Below, piece after piece: positions 63,058-64,000 of a DNA stretch of 64,000 nt (positions are counted from its first letter, which is position 1; each line of letters opens with the position of its first letter). The DNA is from Lachnospiraceae bacterium. GTDB lineage: Bacteria; Bacillota; Clostridia; Lachnospirales; Lachnospiraceae. The position numbers and the translations under genes are program-made. The stretch lies in contig CAAFXG010000192.1 of NCBI GenBank assembly GCA_900766925.1, forward strand, positions 43,414-107,413. Direction: 5' to 3'. The notes under the pieces were generated by a model. The model worked only from the letters and a program-made list of their open reading frames with translations. It searched no databases and had not been told where the DNA came from.

Positions 63058-63819
63058 TTGAATAAGAGATCAAAAATTTATATTCTGGTACTTATCTGGG
63101 TAGCAGCACTGATTCAATTGTTTATAAATGCTTCTATAGACAGGGAGCGCAAGATGGTTGAACAGGTGATGAGCGAGGGTGTGTATAACCTTTCGGAAAG
63201 TGTTGTTAAGGCATATGCATTTTATGGAAATGATGTTCTTAGTGCAAGCGGAAAGGAGCTTATAGTAGAAAGGCTTGCAGGAGAGCTTGGTGTAACGTCC
63301 GGATACGAGGTAACACATAAGGTATCGGGAACAAACGAGACAACAATGCTTAAAAAGGAAGGTCAGAAGGGCAATACTGAAATTAAACTTATAACATTGT
63401 CCGGTGAGGATGAGTATGGACAGAATATAAACGAAAATTATATTCTGACACAGATTACATTAAAGCAGGAGTCAGGTACGGCAGCGTATTCGTTTAAGGA
63501 AAAAATGGTTGAACTATATGAGAATCTGGGTATGGAGGCGAGTACAAATATTTATATGTGCAGCCAGCTTAAGGGTAAGCTGACGGAGCAGGAAAAACAA
63601 AATTATACAGAGGCATTTCTTACGGACATGGACGCGAAGCAGGTTTCTGTTGATGAATTCAGCAATGTTACCTGTGTTTATGGATACAGCCGAAATATTG
63701 ATGAGTTTGTGTATCAGGGAGACAACAGAGTGAATGTAAATATTGCCTTCTCATATGATGAGAAAGAGGACATAACCTACGTTCACAGAGCCGTGCCGTT
63801 TGTGGATAAATCCTTTTAG
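63058..63819 (+). CDS. YwmB-like exported protein
   Basis: An N-terminal transmembrane/signal segment (IYILVLIWVAALIQLFINAS) is followed by a ~220-residue extracellular domain that resembles the YwmB family (TATA-box-binding-like fold). In Bacillus, ywmB precedes murA and spoIID. The similarity is judged by layout and by segments such as GVTSGYEVTHKVSGTNETT and by the CVYGYSRNI end region, so the name is tentative. I choose a TTG start at 63058 (GGGG 7 nt upstream), which puts the basic NKRSK just before the helix; an ATG at 63025 lacks a site. Confidence 0.6.
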   Translation: MNKRSKIYILVLIWVAALIQLFINASIDRERKMVEQVMSEGVYNLSESVVKAYAFYGNDVLSASGKELIVERLAGELGVTSGYEVTHKVSGTNETTMLKKEGQKGNTEIKLITLSGEDEYGQNINENYILTQITLKQESGTAAYSFKEKMVELYENLGMEASTNIYMCSQLKGKLTEQEKQNYTEAFLTDMDAKQVSVDEFSNVTCVYGYSRNIDEFVYQGDNRVNVNIAFSYDEKEDITYVHRAVPFVDKSF

Positions 63820-63825
63820 ATATTA

Positions 63826-64000
63826 GGGAGAACCGTCACATTAGCGATAAATAGGGCTTAACCGCTGTAACCACTTATAAATGCATACTGTTTTCATTCC
63901 GTTATGCAGGACATTACGAAGAGCCTTATAAAACAAAATCACGTCAAGTAATGGACCTCCATGATTTTAAGTCTCTTCTCCATAGCATAACAAAGTCATT
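63826..64000 (-). repeat. Palindromic element, copy B (runs off the window)
   Basis: It shares two exact 36-nt blocks with copy A in opposite orientation: 63888-63923 equals the complement of 17149-17184, and 63965-64000 equals the complement of 17076-17111. The outer arm (63826-63887) aligns with copy A at most positions but has many substitutions, and the apical loop differs. The second arm would lie beyond 64000. Confidence 0.9.

Overview
The window is AT-rich (roughly 35-40% G+C by eye), Gram-positive DNA. It most resembles a butyrate-forming member of the Lachnospiraceae (Clostridia). The evidence is strong GGAGG ribosome sites, a T-box leader before thrS, a large Bacillus/Clostridium-type SRP RNA downstream of tadA, a ptb-buk butyrate pair, SpoIID/SpoIIQ-type proteins and several families I associate with Lachnospiraceae (DUF3881, DUF4446, a probable DUF6128 protein, PD-(D/E)XK 'family transposase' proteins). 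I cannot name the species.

Layout. At 0-6 kb lie mnmE, a PD-(D/E)XK nuclease gene, mnmG and rsmG (tRNA U34 and 16S rRNA modification); mnmE is inverted relative to mnmG. At 6-14 kb a mostly minus-strand block holds an exonuclease, a CBS-type pyrophosphatase, tRNA-Arg(CCU), a DUF3881 gene, serS, a DUF4446 gene, parB and parA. At 14.0-15.7 kb is a 1.6 kb gene-free, very AT-rich region with three perfect parS palindromes and three perfect DnaA boxes. It is a candidate chromosome origin, although no dnaA or dnaN gene lies in the window. At 15.7-25.6 kb are an FN3 surface protein, a dacF-type carboxypeptidase / degenerate kinase / argS operon, trmB, tRNA-Lys(CUU) and zinc-ribbon membrane proteins. 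At 26-34 kb are thrS with its T-box, ptb-buk (butyryl-CoA to butyrate with ATP gain), a large surface protein and aroD.

At 34-46 kb are an oxidoreductase, ileS, glycogen phosphorylase, an XRE-Uma2 fusion, and a thiS-thiG-thiH-tenI operon (thiamine thiazole branch) preceded by an attenuator-like leader that is not a TPP riboswitch. At 46-56 kb are a degenerate SpoIID/SpoIIQ-like pair, a GGDEF(degenerate)-EAL protein, acpP, a CPBP protease, plsC, malQ (which works with glgP on glucans) and an aminotransferase. At 56-64 kb are tatD, rsmA, a GNAT gene, tadA, SRP RNA, an HD hydrolase, a prephenate dehydrogenase, a second PD-(D/E)XK nuclease gene and a YwmB-like gene.

The most unusual DNA-level feature is a 240-bp near-perfect palindrome at 17006-17245. 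A diverged second copy enters the window end at about 63826. Most convergent gene pairs are separated by long hairpins, one of them with 37-bp perfect arms. I see no rRNA, CRISPR array, prophage or classical insertion sequence.
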